Of a stretch of DNA of 64,000 nt, positions 11,241-23,137 are shown one piece after another; positions within the stretch are counted from its first letter, which is position 1, and every line of letters begins with the position of its first letter. The stretch covers positions 75,495,935-75,559,934 of the forward strand of contig NC_073744.1 in the NCBI RefSeq assembly GCF_029784135.1, read 5' to 3'. Under the pieces are notes generated by a model. That model was given only the letters and a program-made list of their open reading frames with translations, made no database searches and had not been told where the DNA came from. The stretch is from Toxorhynchites rutilus septentrionalis (taxonomy: Eukaryota; Arthropoda; Insecta; Diptera; Culicidae). Made by a program: the position numbers and the translations under genes.

Positions 11241-11385
11241 CAAATAGAAATGTTTTTTCCCTCAAAGTTCATTAAAAAAACCTACTAAATGACATCCTTC
11301 CCTTCTTTGTACGTGTTTTCTATGCAGAGAAATGTCCTACTTAATGCGACCAAATTATAACTGAAACAGGCTTCAGTCCAGTGGC

Positions 11386-12222
11386 AACACATTTCATGTT
11401 CAAACAACATTCGTTAAACACAATACATTGAGCATTACAATCCTCTTGTCTGTGAATGGTTTAAATTGATGATGGAGCAACTAAATGCATCTGTTCTGTT
11501 CATGAACACTGCGACATGCAAACGGACTCTGTAGAAGGTGGAAATATTGCAATTCAGGATCCGCCCGATGAAAACTTATTCACACAGCTAGAGCGTAAAA
11601 GCAGAGCATTTGTAATTTCTTGTTATAAAAAGTTATGTGTTCGAAGGATCCCGACTCTGAAAACTTGTGTGCATATATTCCAAAATATGACAAAATAAAT
11701 GGTATTTAGTACGCATACGTTGTTTTTTAATGTTATCTAAAACTACGCGGAAGATGTTTAGTTGATATAATGTAATTGAGGTACAACTTAAGTTATAAAA
11801 CTAGTTTTAAGGTACTCTTTTAAGAGAAACAGTTATATCCAGTGTTTGCCGATTGATCCTTTTAATGAATAAATCGTCTTCGTTCGTGCATATATGATCT
11901 CATAGAAATCATTTCCCCCAGTGGCATTAATTTGCTTTTACGTGCTACAAATCACGACACAAAAGAGAACGAGACAACTCTGCTTCGGTTCGCTCTTCAT
12001 GATACACCAGCACGCAAGTAAAACCGTCATATACGCTTTCGGTGCAGAAAGTTTATTTTCTTCTTTGACTTTGACTCATACACATGTCGAACCTCTCCAT
12101 GCATCATGAAACAGTAGCATCATACGGACTACGCAAAGCGAGTGATTCATATTCAACTAATGTAACAGATCCCGATCCATTAGTCTCAGAGAGTGTAAAC
12201 TATATGATTATATAGCTATATA
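11386..12222. other. Unassigned, no gene seen
   Basis: Only short chance frames. A weakly coding-like 60-codon frame at 11,516-11,698 has no recognisable motif. No inverted repeats stand out. Confidence 0.45.
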
Positions 12223-12429
12223 CATGGTGGCGCATAAGTCACGCAGCCGATTTGCACAAAAAAAAAATCGTATAAAAAAATGTTTCACGATACAAAATCT
12301 TTATTCTCGAATAAAAAACGATACAAAGTCGACAACTGAACTGCTTAGGAACCAACACGCTCGATATTTGTAGCGCGATCGTTATTTTTTTTCCTTCAGA
12401 GAGCGTTGCGTGACTTATGCGCCACCCTG
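12223..12429. mobile_element. Mariner-type MITE of about 207 bp
   Basis: The left end CATGGTGGCGCATAAGTCAC and the reverse complement of the right end CAGGGTGGCGCATAAGTCAC pair over about 24 bp. TA stands on both sides (12,221-12,222 and 12,430-12,431). The interior is AT-rich with a CGATACAAA motif repeated twice. No coding capacity. The termini resemble Tc1/mariner-class ends. Confidence 0.85.
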
Positions 12430-12431
12430 TA

Positions 12432-13425
12432 GAGGCTCAGGGAAGGGTAGTCAGACTATATTTTTCATTTTTAACGCTGCTATCCCTTGAAATATATGTA
12501 TTCATATAAACCGCGGAGAAACAAAAACTCTCTCGTTTTAGCTCTTTTCCCATTCGCTGCTCTCCACAAATGGTGACCGAATGATGACGTAATTTTTTTG
12601 GTATCATTTATTGCTTTGCACTTGGCTGTGCAGCGGTTTTCGCTATAGTAGAACGATACGATATATGCGGTTCGAACTTGTACGCAGGCTTCGAAAATGG
12701 TGTGCGATGTTAGGTACAGCTCAGATATGCAATCAACAGGCTTTGTTCCCTCGCTTCGTATAATCATTTAGTGTAACACAAGTGAGTACTGTCATTCATA
12801 CATTTATCTGAATGATCCACTTATGTTTGGTTATATGTTCACGATAAGTTACTTGCATGAGACATTGTGTATCATTTGATTTTGATCGATATCCAAACAC
12901 TGGTTATATCTCTACAGAACTAAGAGATAGAGATTATGTATCTTCAGCAAAGTTTCATGAAACTGATAGCTTTAAAATTTCGCTGAAGACAGAGCTCAAC
13001 TATCTCGTAAGTTCCATAAGTTAGTTTTGCTAAGTTTTATTCTAACTTAGTAATAATTTAAATGTAAATGAACAATCATACGGATCAATATTCTGAACAA
13101 CTTCTCCTAAGACATACAGCTTCGGAAATGTAAGGTAGGACGAGAAAAGACTTGACCATCTGGTGAAGAACGCTTGTTTATTTCTGCATCACATCGCATT
13201 GTTGTTGTTTTATATGTTACCAAAAGTAAAATGAAGAGGTCTCAATGTTTTGTATATTAGAAATGTGAAACGGAGAATGATTTTCAATATTTTACCAGTA
13301 AACGAAGGTTATTCGGATGGAAATTTCATAGTAGCAATATAACTGCTTCTACAGCGTCTACGTTTAAGCTAAGCTATTCAATAATGATATAAGCGTTGCA
13401 AAAGTTATATAGATATCTAGGGTAC
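12432..13425. other. Unassigned, no gene seen
   Basis: AT-rich sequence with short frames on the minus strand (12,480-12,767) that show no domain features. No repeats were recognised. Confidence 0.45.
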
Positions 13426-13429
13426 CTTT

Positions 13430-13722
13430 GGGATCGAGACCTTCTTCTTCTTCTCGAATCCCTCGTTCCCTGTGGAACTTTTGCCGTCTCAACGTATGCA
13501 TTAACTAACGTCATTTGATAATAGTCAGTTGAAATTTCTTTAGCCAAATAACACGCCTTGAATGTATTCCGAGGGGTAAGCTCTAGAATACGCGTGACCA
13601 CAGTGCAAGTCGAAGGAAATTTCTTTGACGAAAAATCCCCCGGCCAGAACGGGAATCGAACCCGAACACCCGGCATGATAATGTGTGACGCTAACCACTC
13701 GGCCACGGGTGCGCGGAGACAC
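13430..13722 (-). mobile_element. tRNA-derived SINE with (GAA)n tail
   Basis: Read on the minus strand, the head carries a clear pol III A box (TGGCCGAGTGGTTAGCG) and B box (GGTTCGATTCC) about 35 bp apart, like a serine or leucine tRNA. It is followed by a tRNA-unrelated body and ends in a GAAGAAGAAGAA tail. Length is about 290 bp. This head-body-tail plan and the body sequence agree with SINEs abundant in aedine mosquitoes (Feilai-type), though I cannot confirm the family name. Apparent open frames across it on both strands are artefacts. Target duplications are not clear. Confidence 0.85.
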
Positions 13723-15409
13723 CTCAAAACTTTTAAAATGTTGATACACTCGCCAAACAAAAAAATAGGGGAACAGAGTGCAAAATCGAACATATACTCA
13801 TACTTCTTACTCACAATCTTATGAAAACGAATCTTACTAATCATTCATTCAGAAGGCACGTATAGCATTTTTCACTTCTGGTACAATTTGTGATAGAACA
13901 TTCCTTTAATTTATTCAAAACTCTGATCGATCGGCAAAAAAATGGTCCTCTCCACCGAAAAAAAAAAATATTTCAAATTGTATAGCGGAAACAATGTTTT
14001 CAGCTGTAGTATCAGTATATCTCTTATTTTTTTCATTGTTAATTATTGAAATGTGCGCAGCAATAGGAAACCCACCCACAAGTGAAATGTGTTCAGTGAT
14101 TAGTGATTGTTTGCGAACAAATTGCAATCCATCGCAAACTTTGTGAAGTGTATGAGAATGGAATAATGAGTGAAAGAAGAGGCCTATCATCATCACATCA
14201 ATCACTGAACGCACTTCACAATTTCGAAAGTTTCTATTGCAGCGCATCACAGCTTGATGTGTACTGAGTGTAGGAGTTTTTTAACATTAAGATGGCGACT
14301 CTCGACCCACCCACTGCCGCGCCAGTCAAAAACGTTTACCACTTTCTGGATAGCTTTCGTAGATAACGCAAACACGATTGAATATGGCTTCGCCTTTAGT
14401 TTTGTAAAGAAAGAAACATATTTGCAAGGACAGAAACTGAAAGAACGATTCGTTCAAAATGTACTGTTTCTGCCGTTATAACCTCTAAGAAATATTTAGG
14501 AAAATTCATAAATTGTTCAGCTATGAAGTCCTGGTATTTTCAGACAATCCGATTATCAAACCGAATTATTATATTTTCCTAGAAAGCAATTTTATTCGCT
14601 TTGGAGCTACCTTCAAACGCTACAGTTGTTGTCAACAAACATGACCAGTGATCGTTTCGGATGGTTTAGCAATCTATAGTGCAAGAGGCCCCTCCCTGAT
14701 ACCACACCCTCCGTCAGCTTCCTATGAATGTAGAAGTAGATACCTGAACAATTATTTTTTATGGCGACAGCTCGGTTTTGCTTTGACTAGATCTTAGCAA
14801 ACTAGACGCAAGGCTAACGGTGTCCAGAGCTCAACCCACCCAACTGAACCCAGTTAAGAATGTTTAAGAGGATGTGGGAGTTCATGAACAGAGAACTGAT
14901 GTGGATCGGAGGTAAAGTGAAAAATATCGCTCAAAGAAGAACTTTATGGAATAATATAAAAACCAAACATATTCCTAATTTGTAAGGAATAAAAGAGTTT
15001 TTAAATGGCGGTCGTTTGAAAAATTAAATTGTTTTTACCACATTTTTAAGACGATTGCGAACGCCGCTATGGTATGAACCTGGGACAAAACAAAAAATTT
15101 AAATTTTTGATTTTTTGTTTTAATAATTTTTAAATTAAATGCTTATTTTTATTCTATGTTTTTATTACAATTTTCAAAAACATTAAAATTTAATATAAAA
15201 CATATTGGATCATTCGATAGAGAGATCCATAAAGATGATGTATTCAGATAAAAAAAAAATCTTGACTTGACATATCTTAAAACATTCAGAATCTGGAATC
15301 ACTGTTCATTTCAAATCTTTTGGCAGCAAATTGTTTGCATAACCTGTATCTTTTGGCGGTAAAAATTTCAGGTTGATTCGTTTTGTTTCGAAAATGTTTT
15401 GTAGGATGA
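13723..15409. other. Unassigned, no gene seen
   Basis: Long AT-rich stretch with minor frames (for example 13,915-14,250 minus) that lack recognisable motifs. The part just before 15,410 may hold the degraded left end of the following Tc1-like element. Confidence 0.45.
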
Positions 15410-15996
15410 ATGCCGAGAGAAGAAATTTTATTTTCGACGCCTACATTGAAAATACGGCGTGGTCAGGTACTAAAATCGTAATAACGCTGAAAGGTGCTCA
15501 ATTGATCGTGTATGATGTGCTGATGTTTTTCCGTGAACGTACAACTGTTGTTCGGCTGGACTAGAGGACGCGTCGCAGTGGAACTTACGATCGGAAGCTG
15601 AGCTTGAATGTATTGAGAACAATTAAGGCAAACTCGGGACTTTCGGACTACGACAACGCCCAAAAAACACAATTCTAACCAAAGTATCATCCGGATAATA
15701 CGTATGCGAGAAGGTTATCGTGATTCCCGTGCCTGTAAGCAACCAAGCAGGACGCTTCAATGATACCGTGACAATGGGATCGATTACATTGGAAAAGACC
15801 TCAATCCTCCCAATCGTCTACAATTCCGCCCAATCGAAAAATATTGGGCAATTGTCAAGCGGAAATTGAGGAAGAGTACCAAAGTGACTCGGCTGCAGAA
15901 ATGAAGAAATCGTGGAATAAAATGGCCGTTGAGGTTGACCAACAGAAAGTTCTAACTTTGATGGAGGGTATCCGAAGAAATGTACGAAAATTTTTC
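15410..15996 (+). pseudogene. Tc1-like transposase, internally deleted
   Basis: The 5' part encodes a helix-turn-helix region (VITLKGAQLIVYDVLMFFRE, then SGTYDRKLSLNVLRTIKANS and GLSDYDNAQK). The 3' part, after a frame change near 15,800, encodes the third catalytic block and tail (LNPPNRLQFRPIEKYWAIVK, then KKSWNKMAVEVDQQKVLTLM). The segment with the first two catalytic aspartates is missing between about 15,770 and 15,790. Stops and frameshifts interrupt both parts. It is related to, but clearly diverged from, the Tc1-like copy at 9.2-11.4 kb, judging by the shared GTYDR and FRPIE motifs. Confidence 0.75.
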
Positions 15997-18239
15997 AAAA
16001 CTAAAACAATATTTTTCCTAAAAAGAATAAATTATCTGCATTTTGATATAAAAACATTTAATCGGTTTTTTGATTTCGAATTCTAAATGTCTGAACTTCA
16101 GAAATATGAAGAAAAATAATTTGTATTTTTTTCTAATTTCTAGATTAAGCTTAAAACGGTAACAGAGTTATCGCGACATAAATTCATTGAGATAAAACAT
16201 ATCTTTTGAATACATTCAATCATCACTAGCATCCGCCCGTATCGATGGGAGAGAAAGGCATCTCCGTTCGATTGTGTGTGGGTTTTTTTTTTGTTGAACT
16301 GACCAACAATAACAAGCATTGATGTGAACCTCGTCTGGCTCTCGTGGTTGGCACATCAGACGAGAGCGTTGGTAAGGTGTTGGAATCGCTATGCACAGTG
16401 CGGTATACAATCAACATGGAAAGTGCGCAGACCTCATCCGGTCAATAACAACAACAAACAGAGAGGCTCGACTGGAACTTGCAAAAAAATGGACCTATTC
16501 GGATCATGGTCGCCAGACAGAATGTGTAGTTATTATCACACTTTCCCTTGGAAACGAATTGGGAAACGATGGTTTCGATGACAAGACTGCTTTGCAGTTG
16601 CAGTTACCGGCGTTGGAAATGTGGTTTTTTTATCGTACAGGATGTCAATGCTTGAACAGAAACACTGACTGGCGATTATTACGACTTTATTGAGGTCAAA
16701 AACGTACTTATTATAATACACTTGTTAAAAATCCAAATTGAGCGCGCAAACATTTTCTAAATTTGATAGTGGAAAGAATATTCTCATTTGATATTTTATT
16801 CTTTGGCTATTGACTTTTCGAAGTTTGATGACAACTTACTGAACTACTAATATATTTCATCTGTAATTAGTATTCGCACTTTTGGTAACAGCAGACGCAG
16901 TTTAATTCAATTTTGAGTTCCTCAACGTTTATATTTTTCAGGCCAACTGGGAAGGCAAACTGTGCAATCGTACAGCAGGAAAACAAAAGGAAATCGAACG
17001 AGAACGATGTGGATTCGAGCTATTTTCTTGGGAAAACTTTTTTAATGAGGGATCGCACAAAAGATTTTTTTTTTTTCAAATTGTGTAGCGAACATGATTT
17101 TTTAAAGCCACTGGTGAAGTTTTGTACGATTTTTGTTGTGCGGTTCTAATCCTCGCACAAAAAAAAGGTTTGCCTGTATGGGTTTGCAGAAGCAATGAAC
17201 ACACTTTTATAATAAAAATTTTGAATGATTTTTTTTTCCAAATCAAATTAGTACTCTTTGTAAATGAAAATCACTTTTGCCTACAAGGGGTGGAAAAATG
17301 TCATACAAAGAATGTGTCTAATGATAATTCTATATTATAATGGTAAGTTTTGGTGAGAATATCTGAAAATTGACAGAAATAGTTTAAATTAGGGTAAAGA
17401 CAACGTACTTCAAGTAATTATATAACGCCAAGAAAAAAAATCAAACAAATTTCAGCAATTTACAACTGCTTTTGGACCTACCGTTGTCATCGTGAATGTT
17501 ACATCTTTTTCGTGAATGTTACATCTATTTCGACATCTAGCTAATAGGACAGACCTGGACTGCGACACGACTAATTGGTGATTTTCGCCTCTATTTGGAC
17601 ATTTTTTTAAGCATCTATTTTGGGACCCAAATTATGGCCCAAGATTGAAAGTCGTCACCAGTCGTAGATTCTATACCACTGTCATCAAGAATGTCCAATT
17701 ACAGGTCACAATCGCCTCTAATGCGGCTCGATATGTCGAATTAGATGTAATTTACTGTGTATTATTGTGTATCTTCGCATTTGCTAATCTGATAGAGATA
17801 TAGGTGACTGTCTCTTTGTGGCACCTATTAGTGGAAACATTTTTCTATTATCCTTACGAGTGTGGATGCAAAAATAAAGTTTCTCTGGGTAGTTTTATCT
17901 AAAAACGCTGTTTCGGGCTATATTTCTGAAGGAAAATAGAAAAAGAAGGAAAGGATAGAAAGAAAGTATGGAACGAAGGAAATATAAGAAAGACGAATAA
18001 GAGGAAAACCACAAATCTTGAATATTCATAATTTCAAGAATTATGAATTTTAAATTTAGCATCTTCAAAGTTGGATTTTATCATTTAGTATTTGTTGTAT
18101 ATTATATTATTAGAACTAGTATCAGTTTGTTTGTTCGTTTGTTGTTTTTTTTCCTTTCTGCCTATTAAGAAAACATATGCTTTTCAATGTACCATGGTAC
18201 TTACGTTTCAGATACAATTTTGTGAACAACCGCAAAATT
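15997..18239. other. Unassigned, no gene seen
   Basis: About 2.2 kb of AT-rich DNA. A 16-bp direct repeat (CGTGAATGTTACATCT) occurs twice near 17,490-17,530. Two overlapping frames near 16,324-16,693 have no domain features. A palindromic stretch around CGTCTGGCTCTCG...CGAGAGC (16,332-16,370) is too weak to call a tRNA. Confidence 0.45.
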
Positions 18240-18337
18240 CAACTGAGTTGAAGAGCTGTTCCAAATGATCAGCTCACTTATATGAGCTGAACGGCTCTGA
18301 GCCGCTCACCATAATGAGCTGATTTGCCCATCTCTAA
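18240..18337. mobile_element. hAT-like terminal fragment
   Basis: The segment is rich in GAGCTGA/TCAGCTC motifs in both orientations and ends GCCCATCTCTA. Its reverse complement, TAGAGATGGGC, is a typical hAT terminus. No matching opposite end or target duplication was found, so this is probably one end of a decayed element. Confidence 0.45.
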
Positions 18338-18690
18338 TTTGCAATGTCGATTTCTCCAGGCTCATTTGAAATCTGTGTTGGGGGAACACATTCCGGTGTA
18401 GTGAAATACATGCGAGCCCATAAGTATCTGCATCTTGCATCTATTTTGCAATGCCGATTTCCCCAGGCTCATTGGCTTTGAAATGTGTTTTGGGTAAGCT
18501 CAATCCGGTCTGCAGAAATGCATTCGAGTACAAAAGTATCCATACCTTGCATCTATTTTGAAATGTCGATTTCCCCAGGCTTATTGGTTCTGAAACTGGG
18601 TTGGGTAAACTCATTCCGGTTTGCAGAAATACATGCGGGTACAAAAGTACCCGTACTTTGCATATACCTTGCAATGTCGATTGCAAATGA
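18338..18690. repeat. Tandem repeat, unit about 110 bp, 3.2 copies
   Basis: Anchors of GCAATGTCGATT type occur at 18,341, 18,448, 18,560 and 18,671, giving periods of 107, 112 and 111 bp. Each unit contains TTTCCCCAGGCT, a CATTCCGGT-like block and a (G)TACAAAAGTA block. The frames running through it on both strands are repeat artefacts. Confidence 0.85.
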
Positions 18691-19532
18691 TTCCAGCGAT
18701 TGTACATCAACCGTACATCAAAACTTAGTGGATTTTCGAGCGGGCACCCGCTTATATACAGATTTGTGTGATTTCAATAGCATGTTTTGAAAGTTATTTT
18801 AAATATATTGAAACAAGTTTTTGGATCAATAAGTAACAATCATATAATGCGTAGACATTTTATCGAATGAAATGTTTATCATACCATTCCGTTCCAGTTG
18901 TTTAAGAGGTATTGACGCTCAAAATCTTGTTGCTCCGTCGTAAAGCTCTCGTTTTCGAAACTTTGAACTCATTACCAAGTATAGAAATGAAAGACGAAGT
19001 CCGTAGACGTCAAAATTTGGACACTAAAATCTTGTTGTAGAATGCTAGAGAATTATGCGCATCTCAAAATGGCCGCGTTTGGATGATGAAAAACTTCATG
19101 ACTATTTCTTCTGTTTTCTGTCACTGTAATTTGCATCTCTATTGCGGTATCAAATATTTGATATGTTGCTACTCAAACACGTTTCAGTAGTTATCAAAGC
19201 AAGGTTTTTTCGAAATGACTGCTCTAATTTGTGATAATAATTACCTGGACTATATTCATTTTACCACTCCACTGCTAGGAATAGATCAACAATGTTCCAA
19301 ATACGAAATGAAACTCAATTTTGATCGGACAATCAGTTCTGCCGGCAATTCCACTTGGCCGCTCGTCAGGAAGGAAACCACGCTTGTAGTGTACGCAATT
19401 AGCAACATTTTTATCCTCTTAGTGCGGGAATCAACCTCATTTTCTACGCTCGTCGTGGCAGTGCACATCCTTCAAGCTGGTAAAAGTTTCTCATCATGGC
19501 AACCATCAAGGGCTGCAATTTTTCCTCCGCTG
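18691..19532. other. Unassigned, no gene seen
   Basis: AT-rich sequence. The 124-codon frame at 19,215-19,589 runs into the adjacent fold-back element and shows no known domain. Confidence 0.45.
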
Positions 19533-20622
19533 CACAGTGGTCCAAAAGTGCAAAAACGTGATCGTGAGGGATTTCTCCAAAACGGTTAATTTTACGTATA
19601 TGATGTCTTCGGAGAAGTTTTAAAGTACAACGAGGGCCACCTTTTGAGAGCTGCCATTTTGAAATGAATCCCCCTAAAAGTGAGATCCTAAATCCATTTT
19701 TTCAGCTTAAGAGATAGGAAGTTGGTGTCTTCATAAAAATTATAGCTCTTATCAAAACAAACAATTTTGCTGAAAACATCAACTTTCTATCTATTCAGGT
19801 AAAAAAGTTATGGGACATTTTTGGTGAAAAGCACCAAAAAATCATATTTTCGTCCTAACTTTTCCTCTTGATTTTTTACAATTTTACAATGTTTAGAGAA
19901 CTTTTTTGCCTAGTCAAAACACACATTTTTGACGCACGTTGTTTTTTCTATCTCTTATATATTTGGAGATATTGGAGTTTTTATGATAAAATTGACCTAT
20001 TTTTGAACTAGGATATTTCATAAAGGGGCAGATTGGGGCAGACCAAACCGATTACAAATTAAAGTACAAGCAAAATGCTGCAAAACCACACTTCAAGTGT
20101 CTGTATCCACCTGTATCCTCAAAAGTTACACTTAATTTAAAGGAAGGCCTCCATCTACGTTATCCTGTTAAAAAAATATGTTATTACTATTACAGTGCAC
20201 TGTAATAGTAATAACATAATATAACATAACATAACATAACATAACATAACATAACATAACATAACATAACATAACATAACATAATAATAACGTAATAATA
20301 GAATATTCTTAACAAATATCTACAGGAAAACCAAAAATGTCCCATATCTTTTTTACCTGAATAGATAGAAAGTTGATGTTTTCAGCAAAATTATTTATTT
20401 TTATAAGAGCTATATTTTTTATGAAGACACCAACTTACTATCTCTTAAGCTGAAAAAAATGGATTTTGGATCTCACTTTTAGGGGGATTCATTTCAAAAT
20501 GGCAGCCCTCAAAAGGTGGCCCTCGTTGTACTTTAAAGCTTCTCCGAAGACATCATATACGTAATATTAACCGTTTTGGAGAAATCCCTCACGATCACGT
20601 TTTTGCACTTTTGGACCACTGT
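19533..20622. mobile_element. Fold-back element with inverted arms of about 290 bp
   Basis: The left arm (about 19,533-19,825) begins CAGTGGTCCAAAAGTGCAAA and is repeated, inverted and highly similar, at about 20,330-20,622. The arms include the same ordered landmarks (TTTCTCCAAAACGG, AACGAGGGCCACC, AAGAGATAG, TATCTATTCAGGTAAAAAA). The centre of about 500 bp holds a pentanucleotide microsatellite. No transposase is visible. CAGTGG termini and an imperfect CGCTG repeat outside each end hint at a hAT-related or other 8-bp-duplicating family, but this is not proven. Confidence 0.8.
20216..20285. repeat. (ATAAC)n pentanucleotide microsatellite
   Basis: About 13 uninterrupted ATAAC units in the loop of the fold-back element. 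It is followed by ATAATAATAACG, a degraded extension. Confidence 0.9.
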
Positions 20623-22689
20623 GCGCTGTGGAGCTGCACAGAGTAATAATCGAGCAGTCAGACTTGCAGACATTTGTGGTATACTATAAAATGGCAGTAT
20701 ATATAGCACAGTTGGCGTTCTTTTTTCCGGTAGGTTGGCACTCGACAGCGATGGTTCAACGATTCTCTTCCTCTCGTCATGGCGGTCACGTCCAGAGAAT
20801 CGCAACTGGAGCAGTATTTTGCAGGATGGAGAGCACCATTGGATTGCATTTTTTAGTCGAGTTGAAGAAAAATACATGTGATAACACAACATCATGGTAC
20901 GAGAGTGGTTTGCAACGACCGAGTGAAGAACCTTGGAATCATTGGAGTCTCCTTGCCCCCCGTTCTCAAAAGGAGAAAAACAGTTCTGCCATTTGAGAGC
21001 GGTAACAGGGGTTGGACCATGCAGTGATCATTCGAACTGTCAGAGCGATACGAAAATCAATGATTGAACGCCACAGGAAACCTAAACATTTACATTTTGA
21101 TCTCGTTTTTACATTTGTGCATAAAATTCCTCATTTACATCGCTATTTCATCACAAGTGCAAAAGCGAACAATATACCCGCTCCTACGTTCGAAAGCTGA
21201 TAAACTGTAATCGACTGGGCAGATTATACTGAAATGAGCTTTCATTTCACCTCCACCACTAGCTGCTGCTGCTACTGCTCAAGGTGGTTCAAATAGGATA
21301 TACAACGATGACGAGATAAACACTTTTACCATACATTTCGCGAGGTTTAACCGTCACCATGTTTATCGCCGAGCTAGATTTCAGTTTACTCCGGGTTTTT
21401 CTAGACTCATTTTGTGGCAACAAAACAAAACAAAAACGTGAACCTGCGCCCCGACGATTTGCTGCCAAAGTTGAGAGTAGAAAGGCGAAAAAGAAAGTTG
21501 TTACAGCATGCGCCATGACGGAGTGGAGTGTATACGATGTGACGTTTTGCAACGAGGTCAAACAATCGCGTTCAGTTTGTATACATATACCGACGATCGC
21601 ATTTATTGAGCTAGCAGAGATAGACAGAAAAAACTTCTCTATACCCCATCGGTATATGATCACAAAATATCTTATCAAGTTGTCGAGCCCCCGAGACCAT
21701 AGTCGCCAATTTTGGACATATCCCGTGCAGTTCCATAAGTATTCTTCGTTGTATTCTACCCTGAAACATTTCCAGTTTTCGATCTTTCCTTTATCATCAA
21801 ATCGCTCTCTATATGGTATAACTGTTTTATCGCTGAGTTAACCTTTTTTTTCTGATGCATGAGTGGCCACACTCTTACACGGCGCCACTAGTCTGATCTT
21901 GTTATCATTTCTGACCTAGTATCTCAAACAGCTAATGCAGTCCTTTTTTCATACATTTTCGTTTCAATCTTTACTATCTTACGTAGTTTTCGGGAACATA
22001 TTGGGGACTCCAGGTAAATTCAAAAACGGAATATCGATCGCATCGTAAAATTGTCTAATTTCGAGCGCTATCTGCTCACTATTTTTTGATGGATTTACGA
22101 GATGCTTGCATCAATCGATTTGAGCACCCTCTAACAATTTATTACAATGGAGAAAATTATATTTTTTATGAAGCTAACTATCGAACAATTGGAAAATGTC
22201 AACCATTATCTGAACAAAAATCCCGCGTTCTGATTGGTCTATTCGCACAGTCAATCTGCGGTCTCCCAGTTGCTCATTCAATGCGAACACGAGATTGTGC
22301 TTTGATTGTCTGATTTTCTGTTGCGCTAAATTTCAAGTTTTGATTGGTCCCATTTTTTTGTCGTTTTCCGCGATTTCATTGTTTTAGTGTTACTCCAGAC
22401 AGCGGGCAGCGGGCAGTATATATTAAGACACATACAGAGTCGATTTGATATGTTCAAGCGCAAACATTATCGAATCTGTTTCGTGTGATGTTATTGTTTT
22501 CATATACCAATGCCACTTGCTATGCAAATTAGTCGTCCGTACATCGCTTGCTCGCAATGCATCGACAATCGACATATTGATTGCTTCGCGAAATTTCATT
22601 ACAATATCATGTATTACAAAACGTTTAGAGTAAGTGTAACACTATCTGGTAGCATTTTTGCTTGAAATAGCTTCAAAGCTGAAAGAAAT
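20623..22689. other. Unassigned, with promoter-like motifs near the right end
   Basis: No gene is recognised. Frames at 20,628-20,996 and 21,359-21,841 (plus) are open for 122 and 160 codons but carry no known motif. At 22,230-22,530 there are two CTGATTGG/TTGATTGG (inverted CCAAT) motifs, a TATATATTAAG TATA-like box near 22,418 and an octamer ATGCAAAT at 22,522. Together they resemble a pol II promoter, but no transcript unit follows. Confidence 0.4.
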
Positions 22690-23137
22690 GATCTAAATCT
22701 TCAAAAATTGAAATCAATCGTACCAAATGTCTGATCCACATTGACTGGAAAACATATGCGGACGCGATTGCTCTAGCCATCAATTCCAGAGATGGTTTAC
22801 CTCCATTGGAGGAGTCTAACTTCCTTTCTCGTTTGATCTATGACAGCGCGGTTCGCGCTCAAACGAAACCCATCCCAGGTTCCACTATTCGTCGAAGGCC
22901 TCCCAATCCATGGTGGGATAGCCAATGTTCCAAGCTTTATCAGGATAAATTGAATGCATTTAAAACTTTTCGGAAAAGTAGAACTTTTTAGAAATTCAAA
23001 TGGCTTATGCCGAAAAAAAACAAATGGCTTCAGTATTCTTGGACATAAAGGGGGCTTTTGATTCTGTTTCAATAGAGGTTTTGTCAGACAAATTACACTC
23101 TCGGGGTCTGCCGCCTCTATTGAATAATATGTTATAT
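22690..23137 (+). pseudogene. I/R1-like LINE, left half of a split copy
   Basis: Two blocks are visible. One (to about 22,980) is the pre-RT region with IPGSTIRRRPPNPWWDSQCS and KLYQDKLNAFKTFRKS. The second (23,000-23,137), in another frame, is the start of the RT fingers/palm region with MAYAEKKQMASVFLDIKGAF, including the first catalytic aspartate motif. A large deletion removed what should lie between them. The sequence breaks off at NNMLY and resumes at 27,522 with NLLCEKHLNFSHG, so a 4.4-kb block of other LINEs was inserted later. I recognise the family as widespread in mosquitoes but cannot name it. Confidence 0.75.

Larger units (their letters stand above)
9178..11385 (+). mobile_element. 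Tc1-like element, split by a 1.05-kb insertion
   Basis: The left end (9178-9210) and the inverted right end (about 11,341-11,380) share TGTTTCAGTT and AATTTGGTCGC, which bound the element. Inside lie the two halves of one transposase, described separately, separated by foreign sequence at 9595-10645. Joining the flanks of the insert restores a continuous Tc1-like coding path at the level of homology, so the split is secondary. The transposase type resembles the mosquito ITmD37E group. Confidence 0.75.

Noticed and set aside
13640..13722. Functional tRNA gene
   Set aside because: A and B boxes are good, but the acceptor and anticodon stems do not pair convincingly and a SINE body with a GAA tail follows.
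13374..13844. 156-codon minus-strand frame that looked like a gene
   Set aside because: It runs through a tRNA-derived SINE; the residues translate the tRNA-like head and (GAA)n tail.
21359..21841. 160-codon plus-strand frame
   Set aside because: No recognisable domain, antisense also open for 129 codons, composition like surrounding DNA.
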